Below are positions 8,007-14,632 of a stretch of 18,016 nucleotides of DNA, piece by piece. The translations under genes and the position numbers were made by a program. Numbering within the stretch: the stretch's first letter is position 1; each line of letters starts with the position of its first letter. A model generated the notes under the pieces. It ran no database searches. It worked only from the letters and a program-made list of their open reading frames with translations, and was not told the origin of the DNA. Source of the DNA: UBA7985 sp049612785 (GTDB lineage: Bacteria > Pseudomonadota > Alphaproteobacteria > UBA7985); contig JBMZBW010000046.1 in the NCBI GenBank assembly GCA_049612785.1, positions 1 through 18,016 on the forward strand, written 5' to 3'.

Positions 8007-8057
8007 ACTATTTTAGTACCTTATCAGTTGACAGTCTTTGCGTACTGTTTTAGTCCC
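8007..8057 (+). promoter_or_regulatory. Repeat-flanked promoter candidate of the iron-binding protein gene
   Basis: Two copies of a 14-bp word, ACTATTTTAGTACC (8007-8020) and ACTGTTTTAGTCCC (8044-8057), agree at 12 of 14 bases and start 37 bp apart. Copy 1 contains the inverted repeat ACTA-TTT-TAGT. A perfect -35 box TTGACA lies between them at 8028-8033. The second copy covers where a -10 box would fall: TTTAGT (8049-8054) at 15-bp spacing is the best match, which is imperfect. A factor bound at both copies would straddle the promoter. Given the downstream gene, an iron-responsive repressor (Fur/Mur, Irr, RirA or IscR type) is a reasonable guess, but I do not identify a known consensus. Confidence 0.45.
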
Positions 8058-8097
8058 ATATTCATCGTCAACCTGTCTTTTTATTATAGGAACCACC

Positions 8098-9114
8098 ATG
8101 CTGCGCGCTCTCACCATCGCATCTGCCCTTACTTTCAGCACCGCTGCTCTGGCCCAGGAAGTGAATATTTACTCCTCCCGCCAGCTCGATCTGATCGAAC
8201 CTGTTCTCGATGCTTTTACGGCTGAAACGGGTATCGAAACCAACGTGCTTTTCCTGAAAAAAGGTCTGATTGACCGGATCGCTGCCGAAGGTAAGGGAAC
8301 GCCTGCGGATATCATCCTGATGACCGATATCGGAAACCTTCTGGCCGCTACCAAAGAAGGCATCACGCAGCCAGTCGTGTCCGATGTTCTGACGGCCAAT
8401 ATTCCTGCCGCTTACCGTGATCAGGAAAACGAGTGGTTTGGTCTGACCCTTCGCGGTCGCGTGGTTTACGCATCTGTTGATCGGGTGAGTGAAGATTCCT
8501 TGACCTACGAAGACCTTGCCGACCCAAAGTACAAGGGACGCATTTGTACCCGTTCCGGTCAGCACCAATACAATATCGCGCTGTTTGCTTCGATCATCGA
8601 CGAGCTGGGCGAAGCGGCTGCGCAGGCGTGGCTGGAAGGTCTGCGGGACAACCTCGCACGAAAGCCAGAGGGCAATGATCGCGCACAGGCAAAGGGCATC
8701 TACTCCGGGCAGTGCGATCTTGGTCTTGGCAACACCTATTATGTCGGCCTGATGGAAACCAATGAGAAAGAGCCAGAGCAGAAGGACTGGCGCAAAGCAA
8801 TCAAGGTCATTTTCCCCAACGCCAATGGCCGCGGCACGCACATGAACGTGTCTGGGATGGCGATGGTCAAAAACAGCCGCAATACGGAAGAAGCTCTGGC
8901 ACTGATGGAGTTCCTTTCCTCCGCATCTGCACAGGCAATCTATGCTGAACAGGTTTTTGAATACCCAGTGCTCCCCGGTGCCGCTGTTTCAGACATCGTG
9001 GCGTCCTTTGGCGAGTTGAATGCCGACCCCCGTGATCTAAACGCCATTGGAGACCTGCGCGCGCGGGCGTCTGAACTGGTGGACATCGTCGGTTACAACG
9101 ACGGTCCGCGCTAA
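8098..9114 (+). CDS. Periplasmic Fe(III)-binding protein of an ABC importer (FbpA/FutA-like)
   Basis: This is a 338-residue secreted solute-binding protein expected to capture ferric iron in the periplasm. The chosen ATG follows AGGA with 6 nt spacing and gives a clean signal peptide, MLRALTIASALTFSTAALAQ, with mature start near EVNIYSSRQ. An in-frame start 60 nt upstream (8038) would add residues before the signal peptide and is rejected. The C-lobe iron tyrosines Y214-Y215 (LGNTYYVGL) and Y158 (GQHQYNIAL) are 56 apart, as in FutA1. The N-lobe His-Tyr pair of FutA-type proteins, in the YSSRHY context, reads YSSRQL here (Q29-L30), so coordination may rely on three tyrosines. No permease or ATPase gene is adjacent; an enolase-superfamily gene follows after 25 nt. 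Iron control is plausible from the repeats upstream. Confidence 0.88.
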   Translation: MLRALTIASALTFSTAALAQEVNIYSSRQLDLIEPVLDAFTAETGIETNVLFLKKGLIDRIAAEGKGTPADIILMTDIGNLLAATKEGITQPVVSDVLTANIPAAYRDQENEWFGLTLRGRVVYASVDRVSEDSLTYEDLADPKYKGRICTRSGQHQYNIALFASIIDELGEAAAQAWLEGLRDNLARKPEGNDRAQAKGIYSGQCDLGLGNTYYVGLMETNEKEPEQKDWRKAIKVIFPNANGRGTHMNVSGMAMVKNSRNTEEALALMEFLSSASAQAIYAEQVFEYPVLPGAAVSDIVASFGELNADPRDLNAIGDLRARASELVDIVGYNDGPR

Positions 9115-9139
9115 CCCTATTTGATCCGTCGGAGTAGCC

Positions 9140-10264
9140 ATGAAGATCGCAACGATAGAAGTCTACCAAGTTGATCTTCCCTACTCCGGCGGCACCTACC
9201 GACTTTCAGGTGGGCGCGATTTTACAAGCTTTGACGCCACCTTTGTCCGGATGGAGACATCCTGCGGCCTCGAAGGATGGGGCGAAAGCACTCCCTTTGG
9301 TGCGACATATATCGCAGCACATGCCCTCGGCACTCGAGCGGGCATAGACGAAATAGCCCCTCACCTTCTCGGCTGTGATCCTCGACAAACCGACCGGCTG
9401 TACGACTTGATGGATCAGACCCTTGTGGGTCACCAACACGCTAAAACGGCGATAGATTTGGCCTGCTGGGACGTTTTTGGACAGTCCGTCAGCTTGCCTG
9501 TCCATACCTTGCTTGGCGGCTCGACGGGGCAACCCTTGCCGCTGATTTCGTCCATTCATGCCGGGTCGCCCGAGGACATGCGCCAACGGGTAGCCGAGCA
9601 TCGGGCGCAAGGATATCGCGGACACTCGGTCAAAATCGGCGCAGCAGAAACCGAGGGCGGGCCAAAGCTTGATGCGGATCGGATCCGCGCCTCGCTCGCT
9701 GACCGTGAACCCGGAGAATACTTCATTGTTGATGCCAACGGCGGTTTGACGGTTGAGTCTGCTTTGCGGCTGCTCGCCCTGCTTCCCGAAGGCTTGGACT
9801 TTTCACTCGAAGCGCCGTGCGCAACCTGGCGCGAAACCCAAAGCCTGCGAAGGCGATGCAACCGCCCTATCATCCTTGATGAGCTGATGCAGGACGACAG
9901 CGATCTGGCGCACCTTATCGCCATGGATGCTGCCGACGGTATTGGACTGAAAATCTCGAAAGCTGGCGGTCTGACCCCTGCGCGCCGACAACGGGATATG
10001 GCCCGAGCTGCCGGTTTGACGATGAGCGTTCAGGACACCGTCGGTTCTGAAATCAGCTTTGCCGGGATCCTGCATCTTGGCCACACTGTCCCCTTACGAC
10101 TGCTCAGTTGCGTGCTGGATGTCCGCGGCATGGTGACTCAAAAGACGGCAGAATTGGACGTGCAACAAACACCGCAGGGGGTCATGCTCGGCGATACGCC
10201 GGGTTTGGGCTTAACCGTTGATCGGTCCGTGATGGGTGAACCCATAGCCCGTTACGGTCTTTAG
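9140..10264 (+). CDS. Mandelate racemase/muconate lactonizing (enolase superfamily) enzyme, possibly cis-3-hydroxy-L-proline dehydratase or proline-betaine-type epimerase
   Basis: This 374-residue cytosolic enzyme has an N-terminal capping domain (about 1-125) and a TIM barrel. The first active-site lysine is K165 in HSVKIG. Metal ligands are D198 (VDAN), E224 (LEAPC) and D247 (ILDE), with the second lysine K271 in GLKISKAGG and a late acidic loop QDTVG (D299). Lysines on both faces of the active site are the hallmark of 1,1-proton-transfer enzymes. Overall resemblance is to the group containing 4R-hydroxyproline-betaine 2-epimerase and cis-3-hydroxy-L-proline dehydratase; I cannot choose between them. 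Dipeptide epimerase is a weaker alternative. GGAG lies 5 nt before the ATG. It is probably co-transcribed with the preceding iron-binding protein. Its stop overlaps the convergent methyltransferase by TTAG. Confidence 0.82.
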   Translation: MKIATIEVYQVDLPYSGGTYRLSGGRDFTSFDATFVRMETSCGLEGWGESTPFGATYIAAHALGTRAGIDEIAPHLLGCDPRQTDRLYDLMDQTLVGHQHAKTAIDLACWDVFGQSVSLPVHTLLGGSTGQPLPLISSIHAGSPEDMRQRVAEHRAQGYRGHSVKIGAAETEGGPKLDADRIRASLADREPGEYFIVDANGGLTVESALRLLALLPEGLDFSLEAPCATWRETQSLRRRCNRPIILDELMQDDSDLAHLIAMDAADGIGLKISKAGGLTPARRQRDMARAAGLTMSVQDTVGSEISFAGILHLGHTVPLRLLSCVLDVRGMVTQKTAELDVQQTPQGVMLGDTPGLGLTVDRSVMGEPIARYGL

Positions 10265-10854
10265 TCGACCAGCCGGGAAAGCAGCAGGACAAAGGGATCA
10301 AGGCTACCAGAAAGCCCCTTTTCCTCCCCTTCTCGCGCATAGAGAATTTCGAACCCCCGCTCGATGAGCATCAACTCGAATTCACTGCGCGAAAAGTAAA
10401 TATAGTGACGCCCCATCGCATCGCGCCCAGCGCCTTGGCCCACCTTCATACCAAGGTGGAAAATGCCGCCGGGCCGGAGTGCTTTGACAATGGCATCCAG
10501 ATAGCCGGGAAGGTCCTCAGGCTCCGCATGCAGAAGCGCGAAGTTGGCCCATATACCATCGAAAGCCTGACTGTGCTGCAACCACTTGAAATCAGCATGG
10601 ACGGCTTTGACCTTCGGGATTTTCTGAACCAGAGATATCATACCCTCGGACGCATCCAGCGCTGTTACATCCAATCCAGCAACCGACATTGCCCGCGCCG
10701 CCTCACCCGGCCCGCAGCCAAAGTCGAGCACAGCACCGCCTTCCCTGACCGCATTGATGAAGCGCAGAAGTGACCCACTGGGCTTAATTTGTTCGGTCAG
10801 CTTGGCGTAATCTTCGAACTTGGCGTCGTAGACAGCAATTGTTTCCCGGTCCAT
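10261..10854 (-). CDS. Class I SAM-dependent methyltransferase
   Basis: This 197-residue cytosolic protein has a Methyltransf_11/25-type fold. Motif I is VLDFGCGPGEAA (42-53), the acidic residue after strand 2 lies in VTALDASEGMI, motif III/IV is FDGIWANFALLH, and the post-motif is LRPGGIFHLGMK. The longer reading frame upstream is rejected because GGGAGGAG stands 8 nt before this ATG, and the extra residues (MRLSFGFANTCV...) do not look family-like. The C-terminal YIYFSRSEFELMLIERGFEIL is usual for small-molecule methyltransferases, but no substrate can be read. It converges on the enolase-superfamily gene with a 4-nt overlap and diverges from the 2OG oxygenase gene across 137 nt. Confidence 0.88.
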   Translation of the reverse strand: MDRETIAVYDAKFEDYAKLTEQIKPSGSLLRFINAVREGGAVLDFGCGPGEAARAMSVAGLDVTALDASEGMISLVQKIPKVKAVHADFKWLQHSQAFDGIWANFALLHAEPEDLPGYLDAIVKALRPGGIFHLGMKVGQGAGRDAMGRHYIYFSRSEFELMLIERGFEILYAREGEEKGLSGSLDPFVLLLSRLVD

Positions 10855-10991
10855 GCGCAGCACTCCTCCCACAAGACGAACGAAAGTAACGCAAGTGTTC
10901 GCAAATCCAAATGACAGTCGCAAACGGACTTGATTGCCTGCCGCGTCCTGCGCCAGTTTAGTCGGGTCACTTTTGATCAGAGGCCAAGGCC
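10855..10991. promoter_or_regulatory. Divergent promoter region, methyltransferase / 2OG oxygenase
   Basis: This 137-nt gap between divergent genes must carry both start signals. The word TCGCAAA occurs twice (10899-10905 and 10918-10924), 19 bp apart. The same word is the left part of the inverted repeat at 7881. On the plus side AAGGCC precedes the oxygenase ATG. No clear -35/-10 pair can be picked. Confidence 0.4.
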
Positions 10992-11771
10992 ATGTCGCTT
11001 GAAACCATCATCGATCTGCAACGTCATCCGCTGGCGGATGAAGCGTTCCGCGCATCGTCAAGACGGGCTTTGGACGCCGATGGCGTTCTGATGCTGGAGG
11101 GGTTCTTGCGGGACAATGTGCTTGCTGCTCTGGTGGATGAGGCCGCACGAAATGAAGATCAGGCGTTCTTTGCCGCTTCAACACACAACGTCTACCTCAC
11201 CCCCCAAAACCCCGACCTCGGGGCCGACCACGTCTTTAATCGGCAAGTGGTTTCGACCAAGGGCTGCATTTGTGATGATCAGGTTGAGGCTCACTCACCG
11301 CTCCGCGTGCTTTACAACGCGCCCGCGTTTCATTCGTTTCTCTGTTCGGTCCTCGATGAAAACGCGCTTTATCCCTATGCCGATCCGTTGAGCAGCATCA
11401 ACATTCATTATGCACCTGAAGGGAAAGAGCTGGGTTGGCACTTCGATAATTCGGAGTTTGCCATCACACTTCTGCTTCAAAAGCCGACGGGTGGCGGCGC
11501 TTATGAATATATAAAGGACCTGCGCGACGCCGATCAGGGCGAAATGAACTTTTCTGGCGTCAAAGCCGCCCTCGACGGCGACTTGGAACCGATACGGCTC
11601 GATATTGAACCCGGTACGCTTGTCCTGTTCCGTGGTCGCAATGCCTTGCACCGGGTGACGCCAACACAGGGGGAAACCACGCGGTATTTGGTGGTTTTGG
11701 CCTATAACGGCGAACAGGGCGTGTCTTTGTCAGAAAGTGCGCGGCAAACGTTCTATGGGCGCGTGTCTTAG
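10992..11771 (+). CDS. 2-oxoglutarate/Fe(II)-dependent oxygenase (HxD...H type)
   Basis: This 259-residue cytosolic non-heme iron enzyme is a putative hydroxylase of an amino acid or small acid. The facial triad is legible: H150 and D152 in GWHFDNSEFAITLLLQ and H220 in GRNALHRVTP. R231 in TTRYLVVLAYN is a good candidate for binding the 2-oxoglutarate carboxylate. The double-stranded beta-helix spans about 130-240, preceded by a helical N-terminal part (ALDADGVLMLEGFL is typical of the family). The layout recalls the 2OG oxygenases related to free-amino-acid halogenases of the BesD/HalD group. The retained aspartate, which is Gly or Ala in halogenases, predicts hydroxylation. The neighbouring methyltransferase and hydroxyproline-type enzyme invite but do not prove a shared pathway. 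The stop overlaps the convergent transporter by TTAG. Confidence 0.82.
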   Translation: MSLETIIDLQRHPLADEAFRASSRRALDADGVLMLEGFLRDNVLAALVDEAARNEDQAFFAASTHNVYLTPQNPDLGADHVFNRQVVSTKGCICDDQVEAHSPLRVLYNAPAFHSFLCSVLDENALYPYADPLSSINIHYAPEGKELGWHFDNSEFAITLLLQKPTGGGAYEYIKDLRDADQGEMNFSGVKAALDGDLEPIRLDIEPGTLVLFRGRNALHRVTPTQGETTRYLVVLAYNGEQGVSLSESARQTFYGRVS

Positions 11772-13186
11772 TTCAGTGCTTGCAGGCCGAGAAAAGCCAC
11801 GCAAATCACCACGATATTGACCATCGAAAACGGCAAATTCAGCCGCCAGGCGATCCTGAAATTCGAGATATTGGTCATTCGACTCATCAGAATAGACGAG
11901 GCGGAAACGGGCGAAGCATTGGTCCCCGTCCCCCAAAGCGCCATCATCATTACGGCAAACTGCCACGCCTCAAGCCCCAAATCGGCTGGGACAAACAGCG
12001 TTGTCAGCAAAATCACCGAAACCAGCGGGTGCATCCCGAGAACACAGATGATGAAAAACCCAAGAATGCAGGCGAGGAGCAACACGGGCTCTGACCAATT
12101 CAGTAATCCACTCAGGCTTTGACCCGTCGCCCCCAATTGTTGTGCGAGGACGCTTTGAATACCAATCGCAAAGACGTTTGCGGATGCGAACAAAAGCGCT
12201 TCGCCGCGCAGGTTTGGATACTGTTGAAAAACCTGTCCGATGCTTTGCAGCGGTCCATGCGCTGAGGGACCCACTTCACGCCGGATCAACCATGCCCACG
12301 ATAGGCCAAACAAGGGCGCAGCGAGAGCCAGCGCAACGGGAATGCGCAAACCAAAACCGGCTACCGCGACCACCAGACAGGCGAAAAGCGCCAGAATGAT
12401 CAAGGTGGCTCGGATAAGGGTTGCTCGAAAACCCAATCGAAGCGGTATCTGTTCCCGCGCAAGCAAGAGCGCTCGCGCCTCTGCTGCGCGGGGGTCAATC
12501 CGGCGGTAGACACCGTCAAAAACCCACTGCGCCGCGACCAGACTGCCCCCAAGAATAAAGCCGCCCAAGCCCACATCAGTCCAACGCACGCCTTCGACAC
12601 TGGCGAGGATCACTGCCGTACCGACGAACAGCGGCGACCATGATGTCGCCAGCATGAACCCCTTGGAAACGGCTTGCAGCAACCGCTCTCTGAGCGGCTG
12701 TGGTGTGTCAGGCTGGACCAAAGGCGCCATGAGGCCGAAAGCCGCGATGTTAAAGGCGGAACCGAGGACATAGGCGACTGACATGATAGACACAGAACGC
12801 GAGCCCCCGGGCATTCGCATCACTCGCTCACGCAGTTCCAGCAGCGATGGGCTTTGCGTCGCCTGAACCTGTAGCCAGACAATCGATGCGAACAGCAATA
12901 GGTATTGCAGGTTCCGGGCAAGACCTTCGTACAGCAACCCAAGCCCGTCCAAGCCCACCCCAGCGGCAGACCAAATGGCCACAAGGCCCAAACCAAACAG
13001 GACAGCGGACGTCCAAACCTGCAGCGGTTTGATGCTGCGGACTTCCAACGCGAGAAACAGCAGCATCAGGGCGACCCCGAACGCCGTTACCCCTGCTCTC
13101 AGATTGCTGTCCTCCGCGGTCAAAAGCACGGCGACCGCCGCTGCTCCCACGCCAAAGAAACTGAGACCCGAAAGGCTAAAGGTCAT
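11768..13186 (-). CDS. Polytopic membrane transporter, possibly ion transporter (IT)-superfamily-like
   Basis: This 472-residue inner-membrane protein has roughly ten to twelve hydrophobic segments (for example near 8-24, 31-48, 57-75, 93-108, 132-155, 176-197, 205-222, 257-279, 281-300, 366-385, 388-400, 406-420 and 452-470). Two Ser/Thr/Asn-rich, re-entrant-like stretches stand out: FMLATSWSPLFVG (177-189) and WGTGTNASPVSASS (418-431). Paired loops of this kind occur in ArsB/DASS/NhaD-type carriers, which is the only basis for the tentative family. The substrate is unknown. The ATG is 30 nt after the stop of the upstream oxidoreductase, with AGGAG about 11 nt ahead, so the two genes probably form one transcript. 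Confidence 0.72.
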   Translation of the reverse strand: MTFSLSGLSFFGVGAAAVAVLLTAEDSNLRAGVTAFGVALMLLFLALEVRSIKPLQVWTSAVLFGLGLVAIWSAAGVGLDGLGLLYEGLARNLQYLLLFASIVWLQVQATQSPSLLELRERVMRMPGGSRSVSIMSVAYVLGSAFNIAAFGLMAPLVQPDTPQPLRERLLQAVSKGFMLATSWSPLFVGTAVILASVEGVRWTDVGLGGFILGGSLVAAQWVFDGVYRRIDPRAAEARALLLAREQIPLRLGFRATLIRATLIILALFACLVVAVAGFGLRIPVALALAAPLFGLSWAWLIRREVGPSAHGPLQSIGQVFQQYPNLRGEALLFASANVFAIGIQSVLAQQLGATGQSLSGLLNWSEPVLLLACILGFFIICVLGMHPLVSVILLTTLFVPADLGLEAWQFAVMMMALWGTGTNASPVSASSILMSRMTNISNFRIAWRLNLPFSMVNIVVICVAFLGLQALN

Positions 13187-13216
13187 GGGCTACTTTACTC
13201 CTGCCCGCTGGCTGCT

Positions 13217-14404
13217 TTACCGGACGTCAAAGGTCAGGCCCGCATTTGCCTGCAGACGGGCGATCAGTGCATCGCCCATTGCTGGTGCGGGGGTCCAGAT
13301 GCCGCCGGGGGTGTCCGTCCGGTCTTGGATCAAACAAAGCGCCGCCTCGGAAATCATCTTACTGGTCGATCCATAGCCCGGATCGCGGTCACCCTGCACC
13401 CCGGCTTGCAAGGTTTCCCCGGCTGAGGTTTGGCCAATGAACAGGACTTCGTAGTGGCCCGCCTCGCGCTCTTCTCTGGAAGGCCCCTCGCCGGGTTTTG
13501 GCGCGCTTTTGGAGGTCATGCCACCGCCACTGGCGGCGATTTTTTCGGCCATCTCCTGACCCTTCTCACCCGGCCCGGCGACAACCATTTCGTTGTAGGT
13601 GAAATCCTCACCGTAAGCGTGACCAAGCAGGAAGTTGGAGCGGTGCACGTTCTTGGTGTTGATCGGGGCCATGAAGAACGGAGCAATCCACAGACCCGAC
13701 ATGGCGTCGTCCTGACGCGGTTTTGAGCTTGGGGGCTGCTTGGGTCCCTGAAAACCCTCTGCCAGAGCAAAGGGATTTTTCATCACGTCCATGAGCGCAG
13801 GATTTTCCATGATAGCCGCCATGGTCGCGCGGAAGCTTGCAACGGTCCCACCAGAAGAAGCGCCCTGCATCTTCAGAACGCGTCCTGCCACGTTGGTGCA
13901 GGCTGCGCCGAATGTCTTCTTGGCTTCCTGCTGCAAGAAATAGACACCCATTTCAAAGGGAATGGAGTCAAAGCCACAGGAAAAGACAATCCGCGCGCCA
14001 GAGGCTTTTGCCGCTGCGCTGTGCTGTTCGATTTTCTCCGCCATCCAAGCCGGCTCACCGCACAAATCCACATAGTCAGTCCCGGTTTCAACACAAACGG
14101 CCAGCAATTCATTGCCGTAGAGTTGGTAAGGCCCAACAGTGGTCAAAATGACCTTAGACCGGCTGGCAATAGCCTCCAAAGCGGCTCGATCCGTGGAGTC
14201 AGCGACGAGCAAAGGCGTATCGGCTGGTGCGTGCACGGCATCCCGCACACTCGCCAGCTTGTCAGCATTCCGCCCCGCCATGGCCCAGCGAACACCTGAT
14301 GCCGCCGGATAGTTGTGCGCTAAGTACTCAGCGACCAGCTGACCGGTAAAACCGGTCGCCCCGAATACTGTGATGTCGATATCCTTGTCGGAATGATTAG
14401 CCAT
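13217..14404 (-). CDS. Saccharopine dehydrogenase-like / trans-acting enoyl reductase-like oxidoreductase
   Basis: This 395-residue protein has an N-terminal NAD(P)-binding Rossmann domain of the Sacchrp_dh_NADP type: ITVFGATGFTGQLVAEYL (11-28), AMAGRN and VILTTVGPYQLYG. The segment TDYVDLCGEPAWM and the SCGFDSIPFEMG motif are characteristic of the SCCPDH / mycobacterial trans-acting enoyl reductase family. The ATG at 14404 is preferred over an in-frame start 30 nt upstream because GAGGG sits just before it and MANHSDKDIDITVFGATG is the family-like beginning. Members act on lipids or remain uncharacterised; the real substrate is unknown. It heads a two-gene unit with the transporter. Confidence 0.85.
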   Translation of the reverse strand: MANHSDKDIDITVFGATGFTGQLVAEYLAHNYPAASGVRWAMAGRNADKLASVRDAVHAPADTPLLVADSTDRAALEAIASRSKVILTTVGPYQLYGNELLAVCVETGTDYVDLCGEPAWMAEKIEQHSAAAKASGARIVFSCGFDSIPFEMGVYFLQQEAKKTFGAACTNVAGRVLKMQGASSGGTVASFRATMAAIMENPALMDVMKNPFALAEGFQGPKQPPSSKPRQDDAMSGLWIAPFFMAPINTKNVHRSNFLLGHAYGEDFTYNEMVVAGPGEKGQEMAEKIAASGGGMTSKSAPKPGEGPSREEREAGHYEVLFIGQTSAGETLQAGVQGDRDPGYGSTSKMISEAALCLIQDRTDTPGGIWTPAPAMGDALIARLQANAGLTFDVR

Positions 14405-14632
14405 GGAGCCCTCGCTTTTGTGTGTGGCGAACACTGTGGCGACTACGGAGGACGTTGTCAGCCTTCAAAGCAAGAGGCTGTGCCATGCGGTGAGTTTGGC
14501 TAACCACTCACCCCAAGGTTCTATCAGCTGCGGTGTCAAAGCCATTGTGCCAACCCGCAAAACAGGTTTCAGTGGGCTTGCGTCCGACGCGCATTCGCGT
14601 TGGCCCCCGCGCATTAGGTTTAGGTGATCCCC
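14405..14632. promoter_or_regulatory. Divergent control region, oxidoreductase / EamA transporter
   Basis: This 228-nt gap between divergent genes contains no supportable gene. Besides the hairpin at 14489-14512 it has the word GCGCATT twice (14589-14595 and 14609-14615), exactly 20 bp apart and just upstream of the EamA ribosome site. No clear promoter boxes were found on either strand. Confidence 0.45.
14489..14512. repeat. Inverted repeat GGTGAGT / ACTCACC, operator or hairpin
   Basis: Two perfectly complementary 7-base arms (14489-14495 and 14506-14512) are separated by 10 bases. An additional GG/CC pair inside would extend the stem if two T bases bulge out. It sits near the middle of a divergent intergenic region, without a following T run. 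An operator for a dimeric regulator is therefore more likely than a terminator. Confidence 0.45.

Larger units (their letters stand above)
7812..8097. promoter_or_regulatory. Divergent control region between preT and the iron-binding protein gene
   Basis: These 286 bases separate two divergent transcription units and are visibly more AT-rich than the genes around them. I see no convincing small ORF. The preT-proximal half holds an inverted repeat (7881-7892) and three ATGCGC/ATGCGA words (7866, 7887, 7941). The other half holds a TTGACA box and a pair of direct repeats, listed separately. No regulator gene adjoins the region, so any pyrimidine-responsive or iron-responsive factor acting here would be encoded elsewhere. 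Confidence 0.7.

Noticed and set aside
8038..8097. Extended N-terminus of the iron-binding protein from an in-frame upstream ATG
   Set aside because: The extension would precede a complete signal peptide, and a good ribosome site fits the ATG at 8098.
8068..8841. 257-codon open frame antisense to the iron-binding protein
   Set aside because: It covers the divergent promoter and the conserved coding region; the translated text shows no family features.
10855..10923. Extended N-terminus of the methyltransferase
   Set aside because: GGGAGGAG lies within the extension, exactly placed for the ATG at 10854; the extra residues are not family-like.
12142..12509. Arg-rich small open frames antisense to the transporter
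   Set aside because: Low-complexity shadows of hydrophobic codons on the opposite strand, without ribosome sites or domain features.
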